A stretch of DNA of 64,000 nucleotides from Eublepharis macularius. Taxonomy: Eukaryota > Chordata > Lepidosauria > Squamata > Eublepharidae. The stretch spans positions 5,975,001-6,039,000 of the forward strand of contig NC_072795.1 in assembly GCF_028583425.1 (NCBI RefSeq), read 5' to 3'. Made by a program: the position numbers and the translations under genes. The number at the start of each line of letters is the position of its first letter. Positions within the stretch are counted from its first letter, which is position 1. The notes below the pieces were generated by a model. The model worked only from the letters and a program-made list of their open reading frames with translations. It was not told the DNA's origin and did not search any database. Positions 1-11,414 of the stretch are shown one piece after another.

Positions 1-82
1 CTTGAAAATGGTCACATGGCCGGTGGCCCCGCCCCCTGATCTCCAGACAGAGGGGAGTTTAGATTGCCCTCCGCGCCACTGC
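1..82. mobile_element. partial family B MITE at window edge
   Basis: Matches the arm of family B (GGTCACATGGCCGGTGGCC) and is cut by the start of the window; the complete copy at 93-386 lies directly beside it. Confidence 0.75.
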
Positions 83-92
83 ACCTTTTAGC

Positions 93-386
93 CTGGGCTT
101 TTTTTCAGCTGGAACACGGTGGAACGGCGTTCCGGCACCACTTGAAAATGGTCACATGGCCGGTGGCCCCGCCCCCTGACCTCCAGACAGAGGGGAGTGT
201 AGATTGCCCTCCAATCTACACTCCCCTCTGTCTGGAGATCAGGGGGCGGGGCCACCGGCCATGTGACCATTTTTGCCAAGGGCAATTTAAACTTTTAAAA
301 ACTCCCCCCTTGTTCCAGCTGATCCAAAGTGACGTCATTGTGTGGTCCTGAGTTCCACCACCTCTTTTCCCAGAAAAAAAGCCCTG
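93..386. mobile_element. hAT-like fold-back MITE family B with 8-bp duplication
   Basis: Near-palindromic element with ends CTGGGCTTTTTTTC and GAAAAAAAGCCCTG, flanked by the exact 8-bp duplication CTTTTAGC (85-92 and 387-394). Interior carries the inverted GGGGGCGGGGCCACC arms and one consensus CRE motif TGACGTCA at 330-337. No coding capacity; mobilised in trans by a hAT transposase (inferred from ends and duplication length). Confidence 0.85.
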
Positions 387-394
387 CTTTTAGC

Positions 395-1110
395 TGAGGA
401 CATATAGTTGGAAAGAAACATCAGGCAGGAAATGACCCATAAAAGCAGCTTTAAAAAGGTGAAATCCTTTCACTAAAAAGCTGGGTAAGAAAAGCTTTGG
501 CCTGGCATCAAAGAAGGGTAAGGTGGGTGAACCTTAAGGGAGAGCATTCCATGGATAAGGTGCCATAGCTAAGGTGCTGCTTTCGAAAATCCTTGTTTCT
601 GGTCGCCACCCGCCTCACCTCTGCAGGCCGGGGCACAGAAAGTGGCGCTGGGGAAGAAGCTCTCAATTGGCAGGGCAGTTAAATAGGTACTACAAAGGCA
701 ATATTCTTCCTCCAACCTCAGCTCTCATGATGGGACGGGCCAGATGTCTGTGTTGACAGCTGAAAACTCTCCGTATAAATCTAAAGAAATAGTAGGGGAA
801 CCACACAGCGCCTGGCCCGCCTCAACAAGGAAACTTTTGCATAGCACTTTGCGTTGAAACAAATCAGATAAGATCCAAAGTCTACACGGGCAAGTGGACT
901 GACTCGGAAAGATGACAGGGGAATGTGGCTGTGCCAGTTCCAGGGGCCATCTGCCCTGCTGCTCAGGCTGCTTGCAGCTTCCTGGAAACGACAAGAGAGT
1001 AAAAGGACACACCTGTGTTGAACTTGGCCTCCTGCAGGCAGAGTGACACGCTCTGTCATGCCATCGTCACCAGAACGACCCCAGGTTTCTCGAGAGGTTT
1101 AGCAGCCCAA
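395..1110. other. no gene seen
   Basis: No recognisable repeat, RNA gene or convincing coding frame; overlapping minus-strand frames of under 100 codons have no family resemblance. Confidence 0.5.
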
Positions 1111-1117
1111 CAACCTG

Positions 1118-1446
1118 GCATGGAGTTGCTTTCCGTTGCCCCAGAAGATCGGACCAGAACCACCGGGTTGAAATGAAATCAAAAGAGTTTTTAGCTAAAC
1201 ATTAGGAAGAACTTCCTGACAGTTGGAGCGGTCCCTTGGTAGAACAGGCTTCCTCGGGAGGTGGTGGGCTCTCCTTCTTTGGAGGTTTTTAAGCAGAGGC
1301 TAGATGGCTGCCTGACAGCAATGCTGATTCTGCGAACCTGGGCAGATCATGAAAGGGAGGGCAGGAAGGGCTACATCAGTGCTTAGTTCTTGTGGCCCCT
1401 TCTTACATGTGCAGCGTAAGGTCGATCGCCTCTTGGGGGTCAGGAA
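1118..1446 (+). mobile_element. CR1 LINE 3' fragment (left part)
   Basis: Contains the CR1 3' coding remnant and UTR motifs CAGAACCACCGGGTTGAA, TTAGGAAGAACTTCCTGACA and GGAGGTTTTTAAGCAGAGGC. Interrupted by a MITE at 1447; continues at 1676. Confidence 0.85.
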
Positions 1447-1675
1447 TAGGGTTGCCAACCTCCAGGTAGTGGCTGAAGATCTCTCGGATTTACAACTGGT
1501 CTCCAGGCCACAGAGATCAGTTCACCTGGAGAAAATGGCTACTTTGGGGGGTGGACTCTATGGAATTATGCCATGCCAAGTTTCTTTCCCTCCCCAAACC
1601 CCACTTTCTCCAGGTTTCTCCAGGTTTCAACCCCTAGAGCTATAGGAATTTCCCAACTTGGAGCTGGCAACCCTA
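1447..1675 (+). mobile_element. hAT-like MITE family A inserted in CR1
   Basis: Ends TAGGGTTGCCA and TGGCAACCCTA are inverted repeats, flanked by the exact 8-bp duplication GTCAGGAA (1439-1446, 1676-1683). Removing element and one duplication restores the CR1 sequence. Non-autonomous; younger than the CR1 copy. Confidence 0.9.
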
Positions 1676-1860
1676 GTCAGGAAGCAATTTTTTCCAGGCC
1701 AGTTTGGCCAGGGATCCTGGAGGTTTTTTGCCATCTTCTGGGCATGGAGCAGGGGTCACTGGGGGTGTGGGGTGGGAAGATAGTTGTGAATTTCCTGCAT
1801 TGTGCATGGGGTTGGACTAGATGACCGTGGAGGTACCTTCCAACGCTATGATCCTCTGTT
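1676..1860 (+). mobile_element. CR1 LINE 3' fragment (right part)
   Basis: Continues the CR1 UTR to its end: GGTTGGACTAGATGACC and a terminal ATGATCCTCTG, the usual CR1 3' octamer-like end. Confidence 0.85.
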
Positions 1861-2267
1861 AAGTTTCTAACCTCAAAGTATAAAGCCAGGCCAAATCTAA
1901 AAGGAAAGCCCCTAGAGATGCCAGGAAGAGGAGCAAGTGAGGACTCGAACTCTTTGCAGATGACTTATCTGGGCAGGGGGGCCACCCCAGGTAGGGGTAT
2001 CCCTTGGCTTCGGGATTTCAAGAAGGAAGGCGTGATGGAGAGGGCAGAATGAGAGAAATAACTTCCCTCGGGCCTTATGGCTGCTACACTTTCTGGTCCC
2101 TCGTTTTATTTGTTTAAACTTCAGCTGTCCACAACTCGTAAAAAAAGGGGGGGATACATGCTTTGATTAAATGGTTGGTAAACTTTGTGCTCCCTACAGG
2201 GCACTCATTTGGGACCCTACTAGAATAATGTCTTTAATCGTGAGGTAAGTATCAACTTCTTTTCACA

Positions 2268-2483
2268 TAGGCTTGCCAACTTCCAGGCGGTGGCTGGAGA
2301 TCTGGAATTACAACTGATATCCAGGTGACAGAGATCAGTTCCTCTGGAGAAAATGGCTGCCTTGGAAGGTGGACTCTATGGCATTATCAGCAGCTGAAGC
2401 CCCTCCCCTCTCCAAATCCCACCCTCTCCAGGCTCCTCCTCCCAAATCTCCAGGAATTTCCCGTCAGGAGCTGGCAACCCTAA
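2268..2483 (+). mobile_element. hAT-like MITE family A
   Basis: Ends TAGGCTTGCCAAC and GCTGGCAACCCTAA with 8-bp duplication TTTTCACA immediately before and after (second copy 2484-2491). Confidence 0.85.
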
Positions 2484-2491
2484 TTTTCACA

Positions 2492-3575
2492 GCTGTTTGG
2501 ACTGGACACAGATGGTGAGGAACAATGAAGATTTATTTAGCTGGCAGGCCAGGACTAGTTGTTTAGAAACTAAATCTTGTCTAGTTTCTTGTGATATTAT
2601 CTACTACAGGAAACTGATTTATTTTTTCCCTGTTTGATTCATTCTCAGGCGGCCACGACTGGTCCGGTTGTCGGTAGACCACAGGCTGGTTTGGTCTCAG
2701 TTTTCTGGTTTTCAAAAATCCTTTGAACTTCTCTTGGTTGATGATCCAATTTTTATACCCAGAATTATATGAGACACCGTCTCTTTAATTATATGATCTG
2801 TTTATATCCTTCTATTAAATTCTCCAGGTATTTTAAAAATTGGGCGTATCTGGGTACTGCAATTGCCAATTTTAAATTTCTCTATTCAAATCATTGATTT
2901 CTGCTTGAGGGCGGGGAAGAGCTTCATGACAGAATTTGTAGAGAGGATGAAACTTCTGTGACCTAATAATATGATGATGAAACTTCTGTGAACTAATAAG
3001 GAAGATGAACCTTCTGGGACCTAAAAGCAAAGAATCTTGGCTTGGCATGGTTTAATAGACAGTCCAAGGATGCTGGGTTTAAAGCTTGAATTGGCCAAAT
3101 TTGATTTACAAATTGTAAATGGATGCCTTGGGGTTGGTAACAAACTTTGCCTGTAAAGAGCCAGTTTGATTGACTACTTTGTGACTTCAGGTGAGCTTAT
3201 TACTCTATGGGAAACTTATTTTACTAATCTGTTTTCTATTAATCTAATGACGGTGAATCCAACACCAGTTGCCTCCCTTGCCCAGTTACCAACATGGCCA
3301 CCTGTTACCTGTTACTGATAACAAAGTAGTTAACATTGGGGGGAAATTCCTGGGTCAGATCTCATTCTCAATGACTTGTTTAAAGTGAATCCACTTCGGT
3401 GGGCTCAAATTTTAGCTCCTCTTTTCAGGTACTTAAACTCTGGGCTGGGAACAAACAGACTTCAGAAGAGGTTTCTCTGTCTTGGATCCTTGCTTAGTGT
3501 TTTATCATCGAGCTGAGAAACAGATTTGCTTGGCAGTTATCTTTTTGCAAGGTTTATGGATCTTAAGGGGGCTTT
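2492..3575. other. no gene seen
   Basis: About 1.1 kb of A/T-rich single-copy-looking DNA with no repeat I recognise and no frame worth reporting. Confidence 0.5.
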
Positions 3576-3593
3576 TGATTCCCTTTGTGGAGT

Positions 3594-3895
3594 CAAAAAG
3601 AGTCCAGTAGCACCTTTAAGACTAACCAATTTTATTTTATTGTAGCATAAGCTTTCGAGAATCAAGTTCTCTTCATCAGATGCCTGATCCGAAATTGCAT
3701 TCTGTCTTCTTGTGATATATGTCCTGTTCTTTCCCCTCCCCTCCTCTTCTGTATTTGACCAGTTCGGATCAGGCATCTGATGAAGAGAACTTGATTCTCG
3801 AAAGCTTATGCTACAATAAAATAAAATTGGTTAGTCTTAAAGGTGCTACTGGACTCTTTTTGATTTTGCTACTACAGACTAACACGGCTAACTCC
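3594..3895. mobile_element. fold-back element, family F, with 12-bp duplication
   Basis: Inverted arms begin AGAGTCCAGTAGCACC and close with GGTGCTACTGGACTCT; arms of about 95 bp enclose a spacer of about 75 bp. On the right only, a tail of about 50 bp (TACAGACTAACACGGCTAAC) follows. The 12-bp sequence CCTTTGTGGAGT stands on both sides, the second copy right after the tail. No coding capacity. Class unassigned: the duplication is longer than for hAT. Confidence 0.75.
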
Positions 3896-3954
3896 TCTGG
3901 ACCTTTGTGGAGTGAGATTATGGGCTAAATTAGCCACTACTACTACTATACTAT

Positions 3955-4072
3955 GGGCCAAGCTACACATGACAAATGACACTTGAACAGCAAGTGTATT
4001 TCTCCCTGTTCACTTGCCCTCCACTCAATCCACTTGCCGTTCAAGTGTCATTCGTCATGTGTAGCTTGGCCC
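3955..4072. mobile_element. 118-bp fold-back MITE (GGGCCAAGCTACAC ends)
   Basis: Terminal inverted repeats GGGCCAAGCTACACATGAC and its complement; interior CAAGTG palindrome. An equal-length copy lies at 63404-63521 with TGA on both sides, suggesting a 3-bp duplication and a PIF/Harbinger-like origin. At this copy the duplication is not clear. Confidence 0.7.
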
Positions 4073-4076
4073 TAAG

Positions 4077-4170
4077 AGCCCTGTGGCGTAGAGTGGTAAG
4101 CTGCAGTACTGCAGCCCAAGATCTGTTCATGACCTGAGTTCGATCCTGGCGGAAGCTGGGTTTAGGTAGC
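4077..4170 (+). mobile_element. Sauria-type tRNA-derived SINE, left part
   Basis: Head with A box TGGCGTAGAGTGG and B box GAGTTCGATCC, then the family body up to GGTTTAGGTAGC, where a long-inverted-repeat element interrupts it. Continues at 4771. Confidence 0.8.
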
Positions 4171-4770
4171 CAAACAGTTGAGAGAGGCACGGAAAAAACT
4201 GTCTATCTGAATACCAAACCGTGACCAACTTACTCAAATTCAGTGAAATACACTATAACTCAAATATATGAAACTTGAAATACACAACTTTATTAAATTT
4301 GTTATATTACTCTATATGCAGCAGCTAGCTTATACCAGCTCCAAACAAGTCTGCTTCCAGAGTAAGTAGAGTTATTTATATTACATGCAAGCAGCAGTAA
4401 ATTGAAACAATCTCAAACGGCGTGATAAATTCATAGAGAGACCATCTAACATAACATATAACATATAGGGTCTAACATAAATATAATTCATTCAAGACTT
4501 GCCGAGACACAATCAGCTTTACCAAACATCAATTTTAACAATGAAATTTCTAAAGTACTCATGTAACCGCTGACGGGTTCGCCAGCAAGAGGTTCCCGTG
4601 TTTGGATGCCCCTTTCTCAAAGCTGTAACTGCTGGTATAAGCTAGCTGCTGCATATAGAGTAATATAACAAATTTAATAAAGTTGTGTATTTCAAGTTTC
4701 ATATATTTGAGTTATAGTATATTTCACTGAATTTGAGTAAGTTGGTCACGGTTTGGTATTCAGATAGACA
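4171..4770. mobile_element. DNA-type element with 140-bp inverted arms inside the SINE
   Basis: Arms 4200-4340 and 4631-4770 are nearly perfect inverted copies starting TGTCTATCTGAATACC. The SINE sequence GGTTTAGGTAGC (12 bp) is present both at 4159-4170 and 4771-4782, so the insertion duplicated it. Between the left duplication and the left arm there are 29 extra bases (4171-4199) with no counterpart on the right. Interior of about 290 bp is non-coding. Arm identity suggests a recent insertion. Class unassigned. Confidence 0.75.
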
Positions 4771-4990
4771 GGTTTAGGTAGCTGGCTCAAGGTTGACTCA
4801 GCCTTCCGTCCTTCTGAGGTCGGTAAAATGAGTACCCAGTTTCCTGGGGGTAAAGTGTAGATGACTGGGGAAGGCAATGGCAAACCACCCCGTCAAAACT
4901 CTGCCAAGAAAACGTCGTGATGCGACGTCCCCCCCATGGGTCAGTAATGACTCGGTGCTTGCACAGGGGGGCTACCTTGACCTTTACTAT
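4771..4990 (+). mobile_element. Sauria-type SINE, right part
   Basis: Continues GGCTCAAGGTTGACTCAGCC, GAGGTCGGTAAAATGAGTAC and ends in GGTCAGTAATGACTCGGTGC then GCTTGCACAGGGG. The antisense copy at 62850-63648 shares this body. Family naming is from memory. Confidence 0.75.
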
Positions 4991-6990
4991 AGATTAATGA
5001 TTTGCGGAGCTCATTCAGAAATTCCATACTGTCCTTAACTGTTTAGGTTTTTGCCTAGCAGGCCAATTATCTGGACTATTGAAATTAGACAAATGAGCGA
5101 GGCAAGGATTCCTCTTAACCCGTTTCATTCAATTTCTACATAAGGGACAGGCATTTGCAGTGAATAGACTGAGACCATTGGCCTGTGAAACTCAATACAG
5201 CATCTTCCAATTTATCAAAACCTTCCCAAGCTGAGGCTTCGCTACTGCAAAGCTCACGCATCTGCAACTTGGGCCCTTCCCATTGCGCCTCCTTGTGGTG
5301 AACAGGTGGAAATGCCTGATGCAGAGACGGGCACAGTCTCTCCGGGGGCTCAGGCCTTTCCCAGCCCCTTGCGCCCTGCGATCCTCTTGTAGCTGCATGC
5401 AGTCAGGACTGAGCGTGGCCTCTTCTGCCACTGAGTTAGGGCCGCTGCTGTCATTTGCTCTTGACGCTGGAGAGAGCAACGGGATAAACAAAACGACTAA
5501 ACCTAAGGAGGCTTTCCTGGAACCTACGAAACTGGAAGGTGTCATGTTTCCCAGAGGCTAGGGGACAAAGTTAATGTTCTAGGAGAGCCGAAGGATGCAT
5601 GTTTGGCTACCGAGTACGTTGGTTGTGCAACCCTGGTGCCCACTGCAGCTCCTGTGCCAGGGCCAACAGACGATGGAGGACGTTCTTTGTTAATCTAGCA
5701 GCTTGAAGCCACAATGCAAACATTCCAGAGCGCAATAAACGAGGAAATGCCATAAACGGCTGCTGCGACATCAAGGAAGTTTGAGGGCAAGGGGGGAGTT
5801 TTAAGGATATCAGTGAACCAAGAATGGGCACCCTACAGACCTTTTAGACTTCGTTGCTTAACAGGGTCCAGGTGCTTCCCATTTTCCCAGGGTTGGCCCT
5901 TCTGCCAGGACAGGTGGAAAATTTGCTCTTCAAAGACTGTCAGCGAGGCAAGAGTAAAACGTCTGTCGCCCACGCTTTCTAAGATTACAACACCTTAATT
6001 TGTGTGTGTGGAGGTCATACATACATCTTACTACATAAAAGGATAAGCGTGTTCCAGACCACTCACCCTGTTATCCTGGCGCAGGCGCAATCTGTGAAGG
6101 CCTCTGCAGGTCGGCTCTGCCCTCCCCAGTCCCGATTAGGCCAGCCGGCATGGGGCATGCCCGGCTGGTCTGCGCTCTGCCCTCAAGCGTTCCCCCCAAG
6201 GCTGGATCCGAGGCAGGGGGCACAGGGGGCAGCGCGGCTTGCCTGTCATTCCACCCCAAAGCGCAGAGAAGTGCAATGGCCTGATTTCCACCTGTTTGAG
6301 GCCAAAATCGGCCCACTGCGGAGCACAGGAACACTGTTGGGGCGGTGCATGCCGTCACAAGGCCCCGCTAGAGCCTGTTGAATTGTCAAACACAACGGGC
6401 TTTGTTGCTAGTAGCACATAAAGTGGGTCACACATTCATTGTACTACCACCAATTTACTTTTTCTGGTTAAGCCTCTTTAATAAAGGCAGGCATGTAAAA
6501 GCAGAAAAGATTTTTAAAAAGGCCAAACCAAACCCTGAGTTGCCAAACCAGATTTTGCTACACCCCAGGCATAATTTTTTTAAATAGATTCAAATTAGTT
6601 TGTAAGCCATGATTTGCCCCAACTGTGCCTCCATGTTGAAAAGACACAGAATTAGCCAGATATCAAGAATAGGGGCGACATCTCCGAGACAGGCTCAACA
6701 GTGTGAGGGAGGCCAGGTCCTAGAATTGCCTATGAGGAAGTCAAAGAAAAAGATGTTCCATGAGGCTATATGGTAAGAAGTCAGTATTTTCTGCCCTGAC
6801 ACTGAGATCCATAGGCTGTTGCACCTGTGAAAAGGAAGACTTGCCAAACGGAGAACCAGCAAGGCAGAGAATAGTCTGAGCAATACTCCAGGGAAACCTC
6901 TGCTCAAACCTCCTGTTGGGATGAAGTAAGCCGCTCTCAAACTCAGCTTCCACTTTCCACCCCTACAAGGACTTGCGAGGGGCACCTCAA
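4991..6990. other. no gene seen
   Basis: Frames of 90-125 codons occur on both strands at 5190-6380 but overlap each other in opposite orientations and show no domain or codon pattern. No RNA gene recognised. Confidence 0.45.
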
Positions 6991-7139
6991 TTTCCTGTTT
7001 CTCCCTCTCCGCACAGTTTTTTCTTTCCTTCCATCTGGCAGCACCAATATCCTCAACTCTCCCCACTTGCTTCTCTCTCTTCCACCCACCCACACTTTTA
7101 TGTGCCCCCCTCCCATCTTCAGATATATTTATTAAGCCA

Positions 7140-7325
7140 GTGAAGTGACCCAGGTTGGAATTCCTGCACTGCCATGGGGTGACCATGAGCAAGTTCTACT
7201 CTCAGCCAAACCTACTTCACAGGGTTGCTGTGAAGATAAAAATGGAAGAGAGGATAATGGTGTAAGCTGCTTTGGGTCCCCATTGGGAAGAAAGGCGGTA
7301 TATAAACAAAATTATTTGCTACATT
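7140..7325 (+). mobile_element. tRNA-derived SINE fragment
   Basis: Body and 3' end of the common family: CTACTTCACAGGGTTGCTGTGA, then GCTTTGGGTCCCCATTGGGA and GGCGGTATATAAAC. Head degraded. Confidence 0.65.
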
Positions 7326-8181
7326 TATACCTATGTATTTCTCCCAGTGTGGATTTAAAGCATTGTTTTCCAGTTTAACGCAACAACAACCCTATAAGGT
7401 AGGTTCATCCAAAGTCACCCAGCAAGATTCTATGGCAGAGTTCAAACCCAGATCTCACAGGTGCTAGTCTGAAGCTGGATATTGCGGGGTGGTGGCTATT
7501 GAGCAGCTGGGCCTAGGTGAATTATACACGTTGCTTCTGGGTCTGGACCTAAGGAGCCCTTCCTCAAAGGCCAAAATAGCCTTGGAAGGGCCCTGCCTTT
7601 TACTTAACAGAAACACAGGCTGTTGTGGTTGCCTAGCAATTGCTACTGAAAGCATTAATTTCTTAAAGCTGGAGGAGCTCGTTTTATCTTTTGGGAGGGT
7701 TTTAACCCCCCAATGTATTCTTTTTAAAGATTTCCGATGTCTGCAAACGTGGCACTTTTCTCAGATTTCATCTGTTCATGTCCCCAGTCTACAGATTTAA
7801 GTAAGACGGGGTCATCTTACTGTGTTGAATGTGTATTTTAACTTGGTTTTAATTATTTGGATAATGAGATTTAGTTTTAAAGGTGTTTTTTATGATGCGT
7901 GTTTTTAATCTGACCCCTTGGTGGTCCTGATGAGGGCAGAAAGCCAGGTGTACGTTCTGTAAATAATAATGTTATATTTTGAACATTCTGGAAGCCCAAC
8001 TGAACTGCTAAGTGTGTGATTTTTGCCACTGTTGTCCAGCACCTAAATAAGAGGCATGTTAGGGAAACTGCAGTTGTTTGTTGAGTTTGGAAAAGAGGAC
8101 ATATGTAGACTGATAAAGCTACACAGTTGGTGTTAAAAGGGCTAGAAGGGAATAGTCAAAGGGCTTAGCTGAAGCCTGAAG

Positions 8182-8400
8182 TAGGGTTGCCAGCTCCAAG
8201 TTAGGAAATTCCTGGAGATCTAGGGAGTGAAACCTGGAGAAAGTGGGGTTTGCGGAGCAAAAAGACCTTGGCATGGCATCATTCCATAGAGTCCACCCTC
8301 TAAAGCAGCCATGTTCTCCAGGTGAACTGATCGCTGTGGCCTGGAGACCAGTTGTAATTCCAGGAGATCTCCAGCCACTACCTGGAGGCTGGCAACCCTA
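8182..8400 (-). mobile_element. hAT-like MITE family A
   Basis: Complete with ends TAGGGTTGCCA and TGGCAACCCTA; the flanks show no clean 8-bp duplication, so it is older than those at 1447 and 58527. Confidence 0.85.
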
Positions 8401-10000
8401 GCCACTGCTTTTGGAACCTGATTTTGCAAAGGCACAAAACGAATGCGCCCACCTGCAATAACCTCCCTAGCTTCAAAACTTCAGCTAACACAAAAGTACT
8501 TTCCTTATAAGACTTTCATTTCCTACTAAGATTTTCATTTAAAACTGACGCCTCCTTTGCCATTCTGCAAAGCAGCTTTGAAATACATCAAAGGTTTCAA
8601 GCGCCTCGCCGTGTTCTTCCCTTGTGCACTGCTGCCCTCTAGTGTCCAGAGAATTCTTCAGCCAAACCACTTCTTCCATTTGCTCAGTGGCCTTTAGGCG
8701 CTTCTCCAACACAATTTTTCAAAATGGCTGCATTTCCCTAGCTTTTTCTCCTCTCTAATTTGCATACCCCGCAGGGATTTCTAGGCCTCATTTCAGGCAC
8801 TCTCACAACCACCAGGACAATTTAGGTCTGATTTAGCAATCTCACGAGCTCTTTATTTTCTTGCATTAAAAGTCATACTGCATCTCATAGGTGGGAAAAG
8901 AGGCTCCAGTTTTCCTCCACCCACCCTCTTAAGCTGACTAACGCAGATCATATCAATGCCGAGACCTTTGGTCTCATACTCCCGGCTGGAAAGGGTGGGG
9001 TGGGGGACTTAAGGACAATCTTGATACTTTAAAAGGCTTATTTGCAGAGCGTTAGGTTTTAGGTTCAGCCCTCAGCTGAAATTATCTTTGAGACACCTCT
9101 GAGATCCTGCAGTACTGTTGCCAGTAGACAACACTGATTCAACAGCATTCAGAGTTCATTTCATTCCCACATCATTTGAGGGGGAGAATAGATGAAGCCT
9201 GTACAGTCCCTGGGCCACCCAGCAGGTTACACAAAAGAACAAGGATTTTAACTTTGGCCTCCCCTAGCCCCCAGTGCCTTTCACCATCAGGAAGTTGGAA
9301 GGGGCTTATAAACCATGCAGCCCATCTTCTACGCAAAGCAGGAAAATCAAGTTAGAGCCTCTGATGGATGCTTGAGAGCCGCCACTTAAAGTCCCTCTTG
9401 GTGGGAGTTGGTGAACACCCTTTGCGAGTTTCTCCTAATGGTTTATGCTTTGCTACCCTCACAGGAGAGGTCTTGCCCTATTCTGTGCAACAGTCCTTCA
9501 GTTATTTGAAGCGCACGATCATCACAGCAGACTTAAGCAAACACAGGACTTGCTTCTCCAAACAGCTGAGTGTTCGTCTTCCTTTCTCAAAAGTGCTGCT
9601 CCACGGTGTCGCCATTCCTCCATTTAAGAAGTTCCCAAGTCTGCTGTCACAACCTAAAATGGTCTTTACCTGGGTTGCAGACGACTCATGCTGCCACTTC
9701 AACTCCAAGCCCGAGATCCTTTTGTTAACACAAACAACGCTGGGGCAGAACATGGTATATGGTAGTGAAGCCAGATGCTAGAGGAAATTTTTCCTTAAAG
9801 CACTACCCGTTTTTGCACTGGTTTGTCTCTTTTCCCCTTTTACCAGAAAGCTGAATGTTTGGGATGCCGAATTCTCCACATCATTATGCGCTCTGCAACC
9901 ATTCAAGATAAAAAAAACATAGATGGCACTTGGTGCGAGCTTTCAAGTTGCATAAAACGCTTCACAAGTCAGTGCTCGGAACTGTCGTCAATGGGGTGTG
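8401..10000. other. no gene seen; degraded repeat-like stretch
   Basis: A 137-codon plus-strand frame at 9368-9781 has no recognisable domain and is covered by opposing frames. About 9290-9620 reads like an old LINE- or SINE-derived sequence, but I cannot assign it. Confidence 0.4.
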
Positions 10001-10004
10001 TGTG

Positions 10005-10242
10005 TGTTAAATATTCGATTTATATACTGCCCTTCAGGATGATTTAACACCCACTCAGAGCGCTTTACAAAGTATGTCATTATTATCCCAACACCCTGTG
10101 AGGTGGGTGAGGCTGAGAGAGCTCCAGAGAGCTGTGACTGAGCCAAGGTCACCCAGCTGGCTTCAAGTAGAGGAGTGGGGAATCAAACCCAGCTCTCTAG
10201 AGTCCCGCGCTCATAACCACTACACCAAACTGGCTCTTTTCT
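10005..10242 (-). mobile_element. tRNA-derived SINE, near full length
   Basis: Minus strand begins AGAGCCAGTTTGGTGTAGTG, has B box GGTTTGATTCCCC, then GTGACCTTGGCTCAG and ends in a variant of CAGTATATAAATCGAAT. Lies just downstream of the NCL poly(A) signal. Confidence 0.8.
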
Positions 10243-10589
10243 GACTCCTACTTTGTTCGTTAGTGTTGGCCATTGACAAACACTGCTGCACACTAGTTGC
10301 CTCTTGGAATCAGCATGTGGCTGTGCCAGAACTTGAAGTCAGCCATTTGCCCAATTCTTCCCTAAAACAGCATTACGAGGGCTCATGAAAAGATACACAG
10401 GTCGGCAGTCACCCGGCATTTATTTTCAGAGTCATATGAATAGTAGATCCTTCTTCCAAAATCCACCTAGGCAACCTTCTGGCCGCAGAAAGGCACAAAC
10501 CTTTCTCCTCCCTCTGAAATAAGCTAGCTGGTCACGTACAGCTGTCGACATTGCATGAAAAGGAAACATGGAATTATATACCTTTTTAA

Positions 10590-11331
10590 AAATTAAAGAG
10601 TACCTAAGACTTTATTAAAAATTATTCAGCCTCTCATACAGCAAAACCATGACAAACACAGCTTCTTCTGTGCCATCTAACTCAATGAGCTCTGGCATAG
10701 GAGACCCACAGACAGAGTGAGGCATTTTCATTTTTATGATGCACCCAACCAACAACCTAAACGGAAACAGACTATGCAAGACAGTTAACTCTTCTGAAAA
10801 ATTTCTAATATCGCAAGGGGGGGGAGGAGGATGCACAGTTAAGTAGCACTGCCAATTCTACGCTTTGTCCTTCTTCCCAGCCTCCCTCCTCCACCAGGGA
10901 AGACGACCTAACGTGCAGCTTGTTCGGGTATTCTGCAAGGACACACGCGAATCCATTTAGGCCCTTTAATCTGTCCACGACAGTGTGCCAAGACAAGTGA
11001 TAAAACATTTTGCATTTTTACAGCAAGAAATAAACAAAAAGGAGGAACTACAGAAATGTATAAGGAAGTTATTTTTTTGTACATGGGGGTAAAACATTAT
11101 AAATTCGGGACAATGCACGGACACAGGTCAACTCCCAACATCTCTTGTTGCTCTTTAAAAGTTCATTATGTGTGGCAAGGCAGTCAAAATGGCTGTTTCT
11201 TCATTGAAAGGAATTTTTCCCAAGTAACTCTTAAGGGACTGCGACGCATCTTGGAATGTCCTCAGAAGGCTCCGTCATTGTTTGGTGACAGAATTAAAAA
11301 CCCCAGAGTCCTTTCAGATACAACAAGCCAC
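10590..11331 (-). other. NCL: NCL 3' untranslated region with poly(A) signals
   Basis: Downstream of the stop there is no repeat and no frame for about 740 bases. On the minus strand a canonical AATAAA lies at 10616-10611 and an ATTAAA variant at 10971-10966, so two alternative 3' ends are plausible. The feature end near 10590 is an estimate from the distal signal. Confidence 0.65.
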
Positions 11332-11414
11332 TCAATCGTCAAATTTTATCTTTTTCCCTTGTGGTTTGTGATCTCCGCCACCACCTCTGCCTCCCCGGAA
11401 GCCGCCTCCTCTGC
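11332..11414 (-). CDS. NCL: NCL exon 15, end of RGG tail and stop
   Basis: Starts after tcttag, finishes the RGG tail and ends GDHKPQGKKIKFDD then TGA at 11334-11332. Human ends KKTKFE, so the last residues differ slightly and are one residue longer here. Confidence 0.94.

Noticed and set aside
4077-4170. A and B boxes suggesting a tRNA gene
   Set aside because: The sequence does not fold as a cloverleaf and continues into a SINE body; the same holds for the other SINE heads.
6695-7192. 165-codon minus-strand frame
   Set aside because: No domain and no splice context; its start end overlaps a tRNA-derived SINE.
9368-9781. 137-codon plus-strand frame
   Set aside because: No recognisable family, opposing frames overlap, and the region looks like an old degraded repeat.
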